Assembly: GCA_004357655.1 (NCBI GenBank)
Contig: SMVQ01000232.1
Span: forward strand, 1-64,000
Length of the DNA: 64,000 nt
Direction: 5' to 3'
Origin: Planctomycetota bacterium
Lineage (GTDB): Bacteria; Planctomycetota; UBA1135; GCA-002686595
Under the pieces are notes generated by a model. It had not been told where the DNA came from, did not search any database, and saw only the letters and a program-made list of their open reading frames with translations. Positions 1 through 7,677 of this stretch are shown here, piece by piece (position 1 is the first letter of the stretch; every line of letters starts with the position of its first letter). The position numbers were made by a program, and so were the translations under genes.

Positions 1-1
1 C

Positions 2-1321
2 GTGGCCCAGGGCACGCGGATGAACAAGGTGACACAGCTCAGCCAGGAGATCGCGGCCACGCTACGGGCGCGGAGCGTGCGCATCATCGCGCCGATCCCC
101 GGCAAGTCGACGATCGGCATCGAGGTGCCGAACGCCAAGCGCCGCACGGTCCGTATCTCCGAGCTGATCACGCAGAAGGCCTACGACAAGAAGCTCATGG
201 CGCTGCCGCTCTTCCTCGGCATGGACGCGGAGGGCAACGTGATCGTCGAGGACCTCGCCCGCATGCCGCACCTCCTGATCGCGGGGACGACGGGCTCGGG
301 CAAGTCGGTCTGCATCAACACGATCCTCGCGAGCATCCTCCTGACGCGCTCGCCCCACGACGTCCGGCTGATCCTCGTCGACCCGAAGATGGTCGAGTTG
401 CAGGTGTTCGCGAGAGTCCCGCACCTCGAGCTGCCCGTCGTGTCGGACATGCGCCAGGCGACGCAGGTCATGCTCTGGGCCGTCGAGAAGATGGAAGGAC
501 GCTACGAGCTCTTCAAGAACGCCGGCGTCAAGAACATCAAGAGCTACAACGCCCTCGGCGAGGACGAGCTGCGCAAGCGACTCGGCGAGGACTTCCACGA
601 GGATCGGACGCCGCGCCACGTGCCGTACATCGTGATCGTGATCGACGAGATGGCGGACCTGATGATGACCTCCAAGAAGGAGGCCGAGCAGGCGATCACG
701 CGCCTCGCGCAGAAGTCGCGCGCGGTCGGTGTCCACGTGATCCTCGCCACGCAACGGCCCTCGACCGACGTCATCACCGGCGTCATCAAGGGCAACCTCC
801 CCAGCCGGATCGCGTTCCAGGTGGCGAGCAAGATCGACAGTCGCGTGATCCTGGACGTGATGGGCGCGGAAAAGCTGCTGGGGCAGGGCGACATGCTCTA
901 CTCGCCGCCCCAGTCGTCCGTGATTCGGCGCGTGCAAGGCGCCCTGGTCGAGGATCACGAGCTCGAGGCGCTCGTCGACTTCGTCTGCACGGAGTCGGTG
1001 CAGACGTTCAACCAGGAGCTCGTCCAGACGACCACGGGGACGGCGGGGGCGGGCACGCCCGTCGAGCAGGGGATGGCGCAGGACGACATGTTCGACGAAG
1101 CCGTCCGGGTCATTCTCAAGACCCGGCGCGGTTCCGCCAGCCTGCTCCAGCGTGCGCTGGGCATCGGATACACTCGCGCGTCGCGCCTCATCGACATGAT
1201 GACGGACGCCGGGATCGTTGGTGAGCACAAGGGCTCGAAGGCGCGCGAGATCCTCATGGACCTCGCGGATTGGGAGGAGATGAACCCGTCTCCTGCGGAG
1301 CAAGGGGTGAACGATGGTTGA
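2..1321 (+). CDS. ftsK: DNA translocase FtsK, C-terminal part (5' end outside window)
   Basis: This is the motor part of FtsK/SpoIIIE, the membrane-anchored hexameric DNA pump that clears chromosome termini from the division septum and activates XerCD. The visible 439 residues start inside the alpha domain. They then show the Walker A motif GTTGSGKS (residues 95-102), Walker B VIVIDE (211-216), and a C-terminal winged-helix gamma domain (about 365-425) containing SLLQRALGIGYTRASRLID. FtsK proteins are usually 700-900 residues, so the N-terminal membrane domain must lie to the left of the window. The GTG at position 2 is probably internal, not the start. The 3' end overlaps the next gene by 8 bp. 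The family assignment is secure; only completeness is unknown. Confidence 0.95.
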   Translation: MAQGTRMNKVTQLSQEIAATLRARSVRIIAPIPGKSTIGIEVPNAKRRTVRISELITQKAYDKKLMALPLFLGMDAEGNVIVEDLARMPHLLIAGTTGSGKSVCINTILASILLTRSPHDVRLILVDPKMVELQVFARVPHLELPVVSDMRQATQVMLWAVEKMEGRYELFKNAGVKNIKSYNALGEDELRKRLGEDFHEDRTPRHVPYIVIVIDEMADLMMTSKKEAEQAITRLAQKSRAVGVHVILATQRPSTDVITGVIKGNLPSRIAFQVASKIDSRVILDVMGAEKLLGQGDMLYSPPQSSVIRRVQGALVEDHELEALVDFVCTESVQTFNQELVQTTTGTAGAGTPVEQGMAQDDMFDEAVRVILKTRRGSASLLQRALGIGYTRASRLIDMMTDAGIVGEHKGSKAREILMDLADWEEMNPSPAEQGVNDG

Positions 1322-3194
1322 GCAACCGAAGAAGTCCGAGATGACGCGCGACCTGGTCGGGGGGGCCCTGTTCATGATCGGGTCCTTCTCCCTCGTGCTC
1401 GTCAGCATGTCCCTGTTCGCCGAGTCCGGCCCGGGCCGGGCACCCCGCGGAACCGCCGCTCTCGCGGCCCGGATCGTCGCTGCCGGGGGGCACGCCGCGC
1501 CCATGCTCGGCGGACTCGGTCTGATCGTCCTCGGGGCGCTCATCGTGCTCCGGTCCCGTGCGTTCCCGGTCGGCCGGCACCTCCTCGGTTGCCTGGGGAC
1601 CGCGCTGGGGCTGTGCGTCTTGCTCGGTGCGGTCACGGCTACGGGTGGGGGCGCGGTCGGCGCTGCGATCGGGGGGAGCGTGACCGGTGCGCTCTCGATC
1701 GCCGTCGGCGTGGTCGTGGGCTTCGCCGCGCTCATCGTGCCGGCATGGTTGGCCTGGTCGAGGGAAGTCGGGCGGATCACCCGGAATTACACACAAGGCC
1801 GCACCGTCGACCTGGCGAATACGGATGTGGATGGCCAAGGCGACGGCGTTTCCGCTGCGGAAGCGGAAGCGTTGGTACCCGACGCCAAGACGCTCGCCTA
1901 TATGGAACAGGCGCTGCAGGAGGCCCGGGCCCACCAGCCGCCTGCCGTTCCCCTGGACGACCCACGATCGCAAGGCCATGTGCCCGAGGGGGCCACGGCG
2001 CTCGACCCGACAGATGCAGAAGAGCTCCTACACCGTTCGCCTCAAGCTGCTGCCAATCGTTGGCGCCCCGCCAAAGCCGGCGACGGGCCCGACGTCGCCG
2101 TTGGCGCGGATCTGGCTGCCGAAGCACCGGCAGCTCCCGCTGCTCGCGCAGAGCAAGCCAGCGAGCTGCCGGCCCAAGCGGACGTAGCGGAGGCCGAGGA
2201 GCGGGTCGAGATCGCGCCCGAGGTCCGGGCCGCCGCCGCCGAGCCCGTCACTCGCGGCGCCGCGACCCCGATCAAGGAGACCCACGTGCTCCTGAGTGAC
2301 GGACCTCCAACCCCGTCGTGGGAACAGCCGGATCTGTTCGGTGAGGGCGAGTCGGAATCCGTGGCTGAGGTCGCGGGAACCCCCAAAGAGGATGCCGACG
2401 AGGCCGAGCCCGAGGCCGCTGTCGCCGAGGTGCCCGAAGTCGTCGACGAAGAGGACGACGAAGAGTACGAGGACGACGAGGACGACGAAGAGTACGAAGA
2501 GGACGACGACGAGGACGAGTACGAAGAGGACGACGAGGAGGAAGAGGAAGACGCGGAGGCCGCCGAGGACGAAGAAGAGGACGAAGAAGACGAAGAGGAG
2601 GACGAAGAAGAGGACGAGGAGGAAGAGGACGACGCGGAGGCCGCCGAGTACGAAGAGGAGGACGAAGAAGAAGACGAGGAGGACGACGAGGACGCTGCCG
2701 AGGACGAAGAGGAAGCCGCCGAGGCGAGCGAAGTGGAAGAGGGCGAGGCCGAGGAGCAGCTCCCCGAGGTCCCCGCTGCTCCGGAACCCGAGCTAGCAGC
2801 GGAGAACGAATCCCTCCCGCCTGGCGAATCGTCGGCGAGTGAGGCCGCGTCCACCGGCGACGAGCCGAATTCCGGCGAGCGCGAGGTCGTTCTCGTGCCC
2901 TCACCCGCGCGTGCTCCGGAGCCGGTCCTGAAAGCCGCGGCCGACCCGCCCCGTCCCGAGCGCACCCCCGCCGAGCTCGAGGACCTCGTGTACCAGGCGG
3001 GAGCCCTGTTCCTGGAGCGCGGTCGCGTCGCCGTCTCGCTCCTGCAGCGGAACTTCAACCTCGAGTTCGACGACGCCTGCGAAGTGCTCGACGAGCTCCA
3101 GACGCGCGGGCTCATCGGCCCGTACCTGGGAGGGCAGCGGCGCGATATACTCTTGACCCTCGAAGAGTGGACGGAAAAAGTGACGAGCGCCTGA
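1314..3194 (+). CDS. Motorless FtsK-like protein: 4 TM helices, acidic linker, gamma-type winged helix
   Basis: The 626-residue product resembles FtsK with the ATPase removed. Four hydrophobic segments lie in the first 150 residues (about 12-35, 61-80, 93-117, 125-148), and the last two have the Gly-rich spacing of the FtsK N-terminal domain. A long Ala/Pro/Glu linker follows, then an almost pure Glu/Asp tract (about 375-480). The last 75 residues form a winged helix resembling FtsK gamma, with GRVAVSLLQRNFNLEF and a terminal DILLTLEEW that matches the EILMDLADWEE tail of the upstream ftsK. No Walker motifs are present. ATG 1314 overlaps the ftsK stop, so translation is probably coupled. I infer a membrane-tethered DNA-binding partner of FtsK; no experimental function is known to me. 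Confidence 0.85.
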   Translation: MVEQPKKSEMTRDLVGGALFMIGSFSLVLVSMSLFAESGPGRAPRGTAALAARIVAAGGHAAPMLGGLGLIVLGALIVLRSRAFPVGRHLLGCLGTALGLCVLLGAVTATGGGAVGAAIGGSVTGALSIAVGVVVGFAALIVPAWLAWSREVGRITRNYTQGRTVDLANTDVDGQGDGVSAAEAEALVPDAKTLAYMEQALQEARAHQPPAVPLDDPRSQGHVPEGATALDPTDAEELLHRSPQAAANRWRPAKAGDGPDVAVGADLAAEAPAAPAARAEQASELPAQADVAEAEERVEIAPEVRAAAAEPVTRGAATPIKETHVLLSDGPPTPSWEQPDLFGEGESESVAEVAGTPKEDADEAEPEAAVAEVPEVVDEEDDEEYEDDEDDEEYEEDDDEDEYEEDDEEEEEDAEAAEDEEEDEEDEEEDEEEDEEEEDDAEAAEYEEEDEEEDEEDDEDAAEDEEEAAEASEVEEGEAEEQLPEVPAAPEPELAAENESLPPGESSASEAASTGDEPNSGEREVVLVPSPARAPEPVLKAAADPPRPERTPAELEDLVYQAGALFLERGRVAVSLLQRNFNLEFDDACEVLDELQTRGLIGPYLGGQRRDILLTLEEWTEKVTSA

Positions 3195-3246
3195 CCCTCC
3201 CTCTGGCCCAAGCCGCCGCCCCAACGGGCGGTGCTCTGTTCCGATC

Positions 3247-4614
3247 GTGAGCACCTCCGCCCTCGTCTCCCTGGTCCATCTCGGATGCGCCAGGAACCTC
3301 ATCGATTCCGAGCTCATGCTCGCGAGGTTGGCGGAACAGGGCCTCGTCGTCACGGACGACCCCGCGGCGGCGCACACGGTCGTCCTCAACACCTGCTCCT
3401 TCATCGGCCCGGCGCGCGAAGAGTCGTACGCCTCCATCCGCGAGCTGCTGGATCGCAAGCAGCGGGGCGAGATCCAGGCGGTCGTCGTCGCCGGGTGTCT
3501 CGTCCAGCGCTACAAGCAATCGCTCGCGCAGGAGTTCCCCGGCGTCGACCTCTTCGCGGAGATTTCCGACTACCGGGCCCTCGCCGAGTCCGTCCGCGAG
3601 ATTGTCGACGGGAAGACGGTGCCCGCGTACCTCGCGAGCCCTGGCCTGCGCCCGGCGGAGCGGGAGGGCTCGCGGCTGCTGGCGACCCCCGGCTCGTACG
3701 CCTACCTGCGCATCTCGCACGGGTGCGACCACACGTGCTCCTTCTGCGCCATACCCTCCATCCGCGGGCCGCATCGTTCGAAGCGGCCCGGAGCGGTCCT
3801 CTCGGAGGCGGAGGAGCTCATCGGCGCGGGCGTGCGCGAACTCGTCGTCGTCGCCGAGGACTCGACGGCCTGGGGCCGGGAGTTCGGGCTGGAGCTCCCG
3901 ATGGTGATCGAGGGCCTCGCCGAGCTCGACGGGCCGCACACCGTGCGCGTAATGTACGCGTACCCCAACCGCTTCCCGTGGGACCTCACGCGGCTCCTCC
4001 GCGAGCACCCGCGCGTCGTGCCCTACCTGGACATCCCCATTCAGCATGCAGCCACGCCCGTTCTCCGCGCCATGCAGCGCGCGGGCAGCGGCGAACAGGT
4101 GCGCGCAACCCTCGATCGGCTGCTCGAGGAGGTGCCCGGGATCACGATCCGGACGACGGTGCTGCTCGGGTTCCCCGGCGAGCGCGACGAGGACGCCGAG
4201 GAGCTCGCGCAACTCGTGCGCGAGTACCGGCTATCGCGCCTCGGCGCATTCACGTACTCACCGGAGCAGGGTACCTCCGGGTACGAGCTCGAGGGTCGCG
4301 TCTCCGCGAGTGTGGCGCAGGCGCGTTGCGACGCCGTCCTGGCGGCGCGCGACGAGGTCCTGGCCGCCGATCAGGAGGCGCGCATCGGGAGCACGATCGA
4401 AGTACTCGTGGACGAGGTGTCCGACGACCTCGGGCGCGCCGTCGCGCGCGGGGACATGGACGCGCCCGAAGTCGACATGCTCGCCTTCATCGAACGCGCG
4501 AACGTGAGCGTGGGCGACCGGCTCGCAGTCCGGGTCGAGGGGCTGGACGCGGAATTCAACCTGATCTGCCGCCCGGTTCAGAGCTCCCGGAATACAGGGG
4601 AAGCGCCCGCATGA
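3247..4614 (+). CDS. rimO: Ribosomal protein S12 methylthiotransferase RimO
   Basis: RimO is a radical-SAM enzyme that adds a methylthio group to an aspartate of ribosomal protein S12. The 455-residue product has the N-terminal UPF0004 domain with cluster cysteines C14 (in GCARNLIDSE, the RimO-type signature), C50 and C84. Its radical-SAM CxxxCxxC is at C160, C164 and C167 (HGCDHTCSFC). A C-terminal TRAM-like region follows. The GCxxNLxDSE signature and the CDHxCxFC loop favour RimO over the tRNA enzyme MiaB. The start is a GTG at 3247, 52 bp after the preceding gene. It lies in the same-strand run that continues to pgsA and pgpA. Confidence 0.95.
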   Translation: MSTSALVSLVHLGCARNLIDSELMLARLAEQGLVVTDDPAAAHTVVLNTCSFIGPAREESYASIRELLDRKQRGEIQAVVVAGCLVQRYKQSLAQEFPGVDLFAEISDYRALAESVREIVDGKTVPAYLASPGLRPAEREGSRLLATPGSYAYLRISHGCDHTCSFCAIPSIRGPHRSKRPGAVLSEAEELIGAGVRELVVVAEDSTAWGREFGLELPMVIEGLAELDGPHTVRVMYAYPNRFPWDLTRLLREHPRVVPYLDIPIQHAATPVLRAMQRAGSGEQVRATLDRLLEEVPGITIRTTVLLGFPGERDEDAEELAQLVREYRLSRLGAFTYSPEQGTSGYELEGRVSASVAQARCDAVLAARDEVLAADQEARIGSTIEVLVDEVSDDLGRAVARGDMDAPEVDMLAFIERANVSVGDRLAVRVEGLDAEFNLICRPVQSSRNTGEAPA

Positions 4615-4657
4615 GATCGGAACAGAGCCACCCCAGACCTCCGCGGGAGCCTTGATC

Positions 4658-5263
4658 ATGGGCGTCTTCGCACATTGGCCGAACCGCATCACGGCCCTCC
4701 GATTCGCGGGGGCCATGGTCCTCTTCGTGGTGCTCGCGGTGTATGGAGAGTGCGACCCGGAAGAGGTTCGCGGCGCACTCTGCATGGCGTTCTGGCTGTT
4801 CATCGTCACGGCGCTGACCGACTTCGTCGACGGGTACCTCGCGCGGCGCGACAACTACGTGACGGCCTTCGGCCGCATCGCGGACCCGTTCACGGACAAG
4901 GTCCTCATCCTGGGCACGATGATCTTCCTCTGCGTGATCCCTTGGACGCGCGAGCTGCTCCCGGCGTGGATGGTCGTCATCATCCTCGCCCGCGAGTTTC
5001 TCGTCACGGGGATCCGCGGCTACGTCGAGAGTGTCGGCGGCGAATTTCCGGCGGATGGGTTCGGCAAGATCAAGATGGTCGTGCAGTGCTTCGCGGTCGG
5101 TGGATTGCTCTGGCTCGAGGCGTACGACTGGCCGGACGCGTGGTTCACGTTCTGGCACGAGCTCGCGCGCTGGCTCGTGTATGCCACCCTGTTCGCGACC
5201 GTCGGGTCCGGCATCACGTACGTCATGAAGACGGGCAAGGTGCTCGCCAAGGCTGATCGATGA
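4658..5263 (+). CDS. pgsA: CDP-diacylglycerol-glycerol-3-phosphate 3-phosphatidyltransferase
   Basis: PgsA makes phosphatidylglycerophosphate, the committed step to phosphatidylglycerol, in the cytoplasmic membrane. The 201-residue protein is mostly hydrophobic and carries the complete CDP-alcohol phosphotransferase motif D58-G59-xx-A62-R63-x8-G72-xxx-D76-xxx-D80. I chose ATG 4658 over an in-frame TTG at 4652 because GGGAG at 4645-4649 is 8 nt from the ATG and only 2 nt from the TTG. Its last codons overlap pgpA in an ATGA, so the synthase and the phosphatase for consecutive steps are translationally coupled. Confidence 0.93.
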   Translation: MGVFAHWPNRITALRFAGAMVLFVVLAVYGECDPEEVRGALCMAFWLFIVTALTDFVDGYLARRDNYVTAFGRIADPFTDKVLILGTMIFLCVIPWTRELLPAWMVVIILAREFLVTGIRGYVESVGGEFPADGFGKIKMVVQCFAVGGLLWLEAYDWPDAWFTFWHELARWLVYATLFATVGSGITYVMKTGKVLAKADR

Positions 5264-5766
5264 ACTTCCTGAAGCTCGCGGTCGTCTCGTTCTTCTTCCT
5301 CGGATGCTCGCCGCTCATTCCCGGGACGGTAGGGACGCTCGGGGGCGTGCTCATCGCCTGGGCGCTGTCGGGGACGGAGTACTACCTCGCGTGGGTGCTC
5401 GTCACTTGCGCGGGGTTGTACCTCGTCACGCGCCCGCTGGGCGCCTGGGCGGAGGAGTACGCCGGCAAGAAGGACCCCGGCATCTTCGTCGTGGACGAGG
5501 TCATCGGCTACCTCATCACGGTCGCGTGGATCGCCGGGCCGAGCCCGCTCGCGCTCGTCGTGGCGTTCTTCGTCTTCCGGTTCTTCGACATCCTGAAACC
5601 ACGCCTCGCCCGGCGCATGGAGGCGATCGGTGGGGGGCACGGCATCCTGCTCGACGATGTCGTCTCGGGCCTGTACGGTCTTGCCGTCATGGTCGCCGCC
5701 CGGCTCCTCCTGGGTGGCGCCGATGTCTGGAACCGCGGCCCGGACGCTTGGCCGTTCGGAGGGTAG
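5260..5766 (+). CDS. pgpA: Phosphatidylglycerophosphatase A
   Basis: PgpA removes the terminal phosphate of phosphatidylglycerophosphate, completing phosphatidylglycerol synthesis begun by the upstream pgsA product. The 168-residue membrane protein shows the family landmarks: an N-terminal SPLIPGTVGTLGG, KDPGIFVVDEVIGYL in the middle, then FRFFDILKP and GGGHGILLDDVVSGLYG. The acidic residues of the DE and DD motifs are the expected metal ligands. The start ATG overlaps the pgsA stop (ATGA). Length and motif order match the family. Confidence 0.93.
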   Translation: MNFLKLAVVSFFFLGCSPLIPGTVGTLGGVLIAWALSGTEYYLAWVLVTCAGLYLVTRPLGAWAEEYAGKKDPGIFVVDEVIGYLITVAWIAGPSPLALVVAFFVFRFFDILKPRLARRMEAIGGGHGILLDDVVSGLYGLAVMVAARLLLGGADVWNRGPDAWPFGG

Positions 5767-5769
5767 AGC

Positions 5770-7386
5770 TTGGCGCGAACTCGGAAGGATGAGACACCCC
5801 GCAGGGGGCTGGGGCTCGCCGCCCGATTCGGGCTGGCCATGACGATCGCGCTGGCCGTCGTCATGGGGCTGTTCGGTTTCTCCCTTTTCAGTGCGACCCA
5901 GGGCATCGTCGACCGGTCGGTCGAGTCAGCGCTTCAGGCCTCCGCGCGGGCGATGGCCGAGGACCAGGGGCTGGAGATCTTCCAAACGGATTCCTCGGTG
6001 GTCGTGGCTGCTCCAGGCGGCAGGCCCGGCAAGCGCATCGGCATCAAGTTCATGGCAGGCGAGTTCAAGGGCTCTTCGGGCTACCTGTACCAATGGGACG
6101 ACCGGGGCAACCTGGTCATCCCTGTCCGGTACGTCGACTCGCGGAGCGAGGACGTGGAACGAGCGCTGTGGTCGGCGGCTCAGGCGATGTCCGAGAACCA
6201 GCAGAGCAGGACGTATCGGCAGGAAGGCGAGAATGCGATCGTCTTCGGAGAGCAGAGTCTCGGCAACCGTTTTGACATCGTCTTCGAGTCCGGGAAGTTC
6301 GAGGGCGAGCCCGGACACCTGTACAAGTTCGACAAACGCGGCAACGTGGTCGTTCCCGTCCAGAGCCAGAGTCGGATCCACCGGAATCTCATCCGGCTCT
6401 TCTTGGCAGCGACGCTCACGGTGATCCTCGTGGGAGCCGGCGTGGCCTATTGGATCGCGCGCAAGGTGTCGATGCCGATCGAGGGCCTCGTCGACGACGT
6501 CCGGAACATCAGCCACGGGAACCTGCAGCACCGCACGCGCGTGCGGGGCGGCGGCGAGGTCGCCCTGCTCGCCCGCTCCATCGATCGGATGGCGAGCTCG
6601 CTCGAGGAGGCGCAGGATGCCGAGATCGAGCTCGGTATCCGCGAACGGGAGATCGAGGTTGCCCAGGAGGTCCGCGAGGCGCTCCTACCCGAGGGACAGC
6701 CCGTGCTCGAAGGCTACCGGTTCGGTGACCTCATGCTCGGATCGCCCGAGCCCGGCGGGGACTTCTACGACTACGTCGTCGCCGAGGGGCAGGTCGTCCT
6801 GCTCGTCTGCGAAGTCAGCGGCCAGGGCGTACCGGGGGCGCTGGTCGGCGCGACCGCCCGCGCCTACTTGCGGAACGAGCTGGCGCGCGGGGGCGAGCTC
6901 GTGGACACGCTCAAGCGCGTGAACCGGGACCTGGCGCGGGACGTGCGGCGCGGCATGTACGTGACCGCGCTCTGCGCCTCGATCGATCCTGAAGAGAACG
7001 TCGCGACCGTCGCGTGCGCCGGGCACAAGATCCCGCTGATTCGCTACTCGGCCGCCGAGCAGAAGGTGCGCGTCGTGCAACCGGAGGGGATCGCCCTCGG
7101 CTTCGACAAGGGCGCCGTCTTCGATCGCGGACTCGCCGTTCAGCGTGTGCCCCTCGAGCCGGGCGACCGCCTCGTGCTCGCGAACACGGGCACGGTTCGC
7201 GTCGTGAACTCCCACGGCGTGGAGCTCGGGGAGAAGGCCTTCTATCGCATGGTTCGCCAGGTAGCGCGCCTCGCCCCGGACGCGATGATCGAGCGGCTGC
7301 AGGCCGGGCTCGAGGAGTACGCCGAGGACGAGGATTTTCCCGCGGACATCTCCATCCTGATCCTGGCGCGGGAGGCCTTACCGTGA
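5770..7386 (+). CDS. HAMP-domain RsbU/SpoIIE-like PP2C phosphatase with altered metal sites
   Basis: This 538-residue membrane signalling protein probably belongs to the partner-switching phosphatases (RsbU/SpoIIE type). It has TM1 (about 19-42), an extracytoplasmic sensor, TM2 (about 212-232), a HAMP segment (FRxNISHGNL-like region about 235-285) and a PP2C domain to the end. PGGDFYDY keeps the first metal aspartate. The usual DVSGKG reads EVSGQG and the usual TDG reads NTG, so catalysis may be weakened or lost. The sensor holds two copies of a unit ending in GYLYQWDDRGNLVIPV and GHLYKFDKRGNVVVPV. The TTG start at 5770 is supported by GGAGGG (5758-5763), which overlaps the pgpA stop region. 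The next in-frame ATG (5839) lies inside TM1. The 3' end overlaps the next gene in GTGA. Confidence 0.82.
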   Translation: MARTRKDETPRRGLGLAARFGLAMTIALAVVMGLFGFSLFSATQGIVDRSVESALQASARAMAEDQGLEIFQTDSSVVVAAPGGRPGKRIGIKFMAGEFKGSSGYLYQWDDRGNLVIPVRYVDSRSEDVERALWSAAQAMSENQQSRTYRQEGENAIVFGEQSLGNRFDIVFESGKFEGEPGHLYKFDKRGNVVVPVQSQSRIHRNLIRLFLAATLTVILVGAGVAYWIARKVSMPIEGLVDDVRNISHGNLQHRTRVRGGGEVALLARSIDRMASSLEEAQDAEIELGIREREIEVAQEVREALLPEGQPVLEGYRFGDLMLGSPEPGGDFYDYVVAEGQVVLLVCEVSGQGVPGALVGATARAYLRNELARGGELVDTLKRVNRDLARDVRRGMYVTALCASIDPEENVATVACAGHKIPLIRYSAAEQKVRVVQPEGIALGFDKGAVFDRGLAVQRVPLEPGDRLVLANTGTVRVVNSHGVELGEKAFYRMVRQVARLAPDAMIERLQAGLEEYAEDEDFPADISILILAREALP

Positions 7387-7667
7387 AGATCGCCGAGTTC
7401 CAGCAGCTCATCGAGAAGATCTACTTCGAGAAGGACTCCGCGCGCGGTCTGGCGGGTACGCACATGTGGTTTTGCGAAGAGGTCGGCGAGCTGACCCGCG
7501 CGCTCCGGCGCGGGAACTCCGAAGAGCTCGAGGGCGAGTTCGCGGACGTCCTGGCGTGGCTCTCGACCTTGGCTTCCATCGCGGGGATCGACCTGCAAGC
7601 GGCGGCGCACAAGAAATACGCGCAGGGCTGTCCGCGCTGCGCTGGCACGCCCTGCGCTTGCGGCTGA
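7383..7667 (+). CDS. Small MazG-like nucleotide pyrophosphohydrolase with Cys-rich tail
   Basis: The 94-residue product has the compact MazG fold signature: an EEVGEL helix (E-E-x-G-E-L) followed by an EFADVLAWLSTLA helix. These supply the acidic metal ligands used to hydrolyse nucleoside triphosphates to monophosphates. The tail CPRCAGTPCACG holds four cysteines and looks like a small metal site, as seen in some short MazG-like proteins. GTG 7383 overlaps the preceding stop (GTGA), which fixes the start. The reading frame extends further upstream only as a shadow inside the phosphatase gene. Its substrate cannot be read from the sequence. Confidence 0.82.
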   Translation: MKIAEFQQLIEKIYFEKDSARGLAGTHMWFCEEVGELTRALRRGNSEELEGEFADVLAWLSTLASIAGIDLQAAAHKKYAQGCPRCAGTPCACG

Positions 7668-7677
7668 GGGTCCCGCC

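Noticed and set aside
62-1780. Long minus-strand open frame (572 codons) opposite ftsK
   Set aside because: It is the shadow of GC-rich codon bias on the opposite strand; composition is Arg/His/Leu-rich, no domain is visible, and ftsK on the plus strand is unmistakable.
2042-3211. Poly-serine minus-strand frame
   Set aside because: It is the reverse reading of the Glu/Asp tract of the motorless FtsK-like gene.
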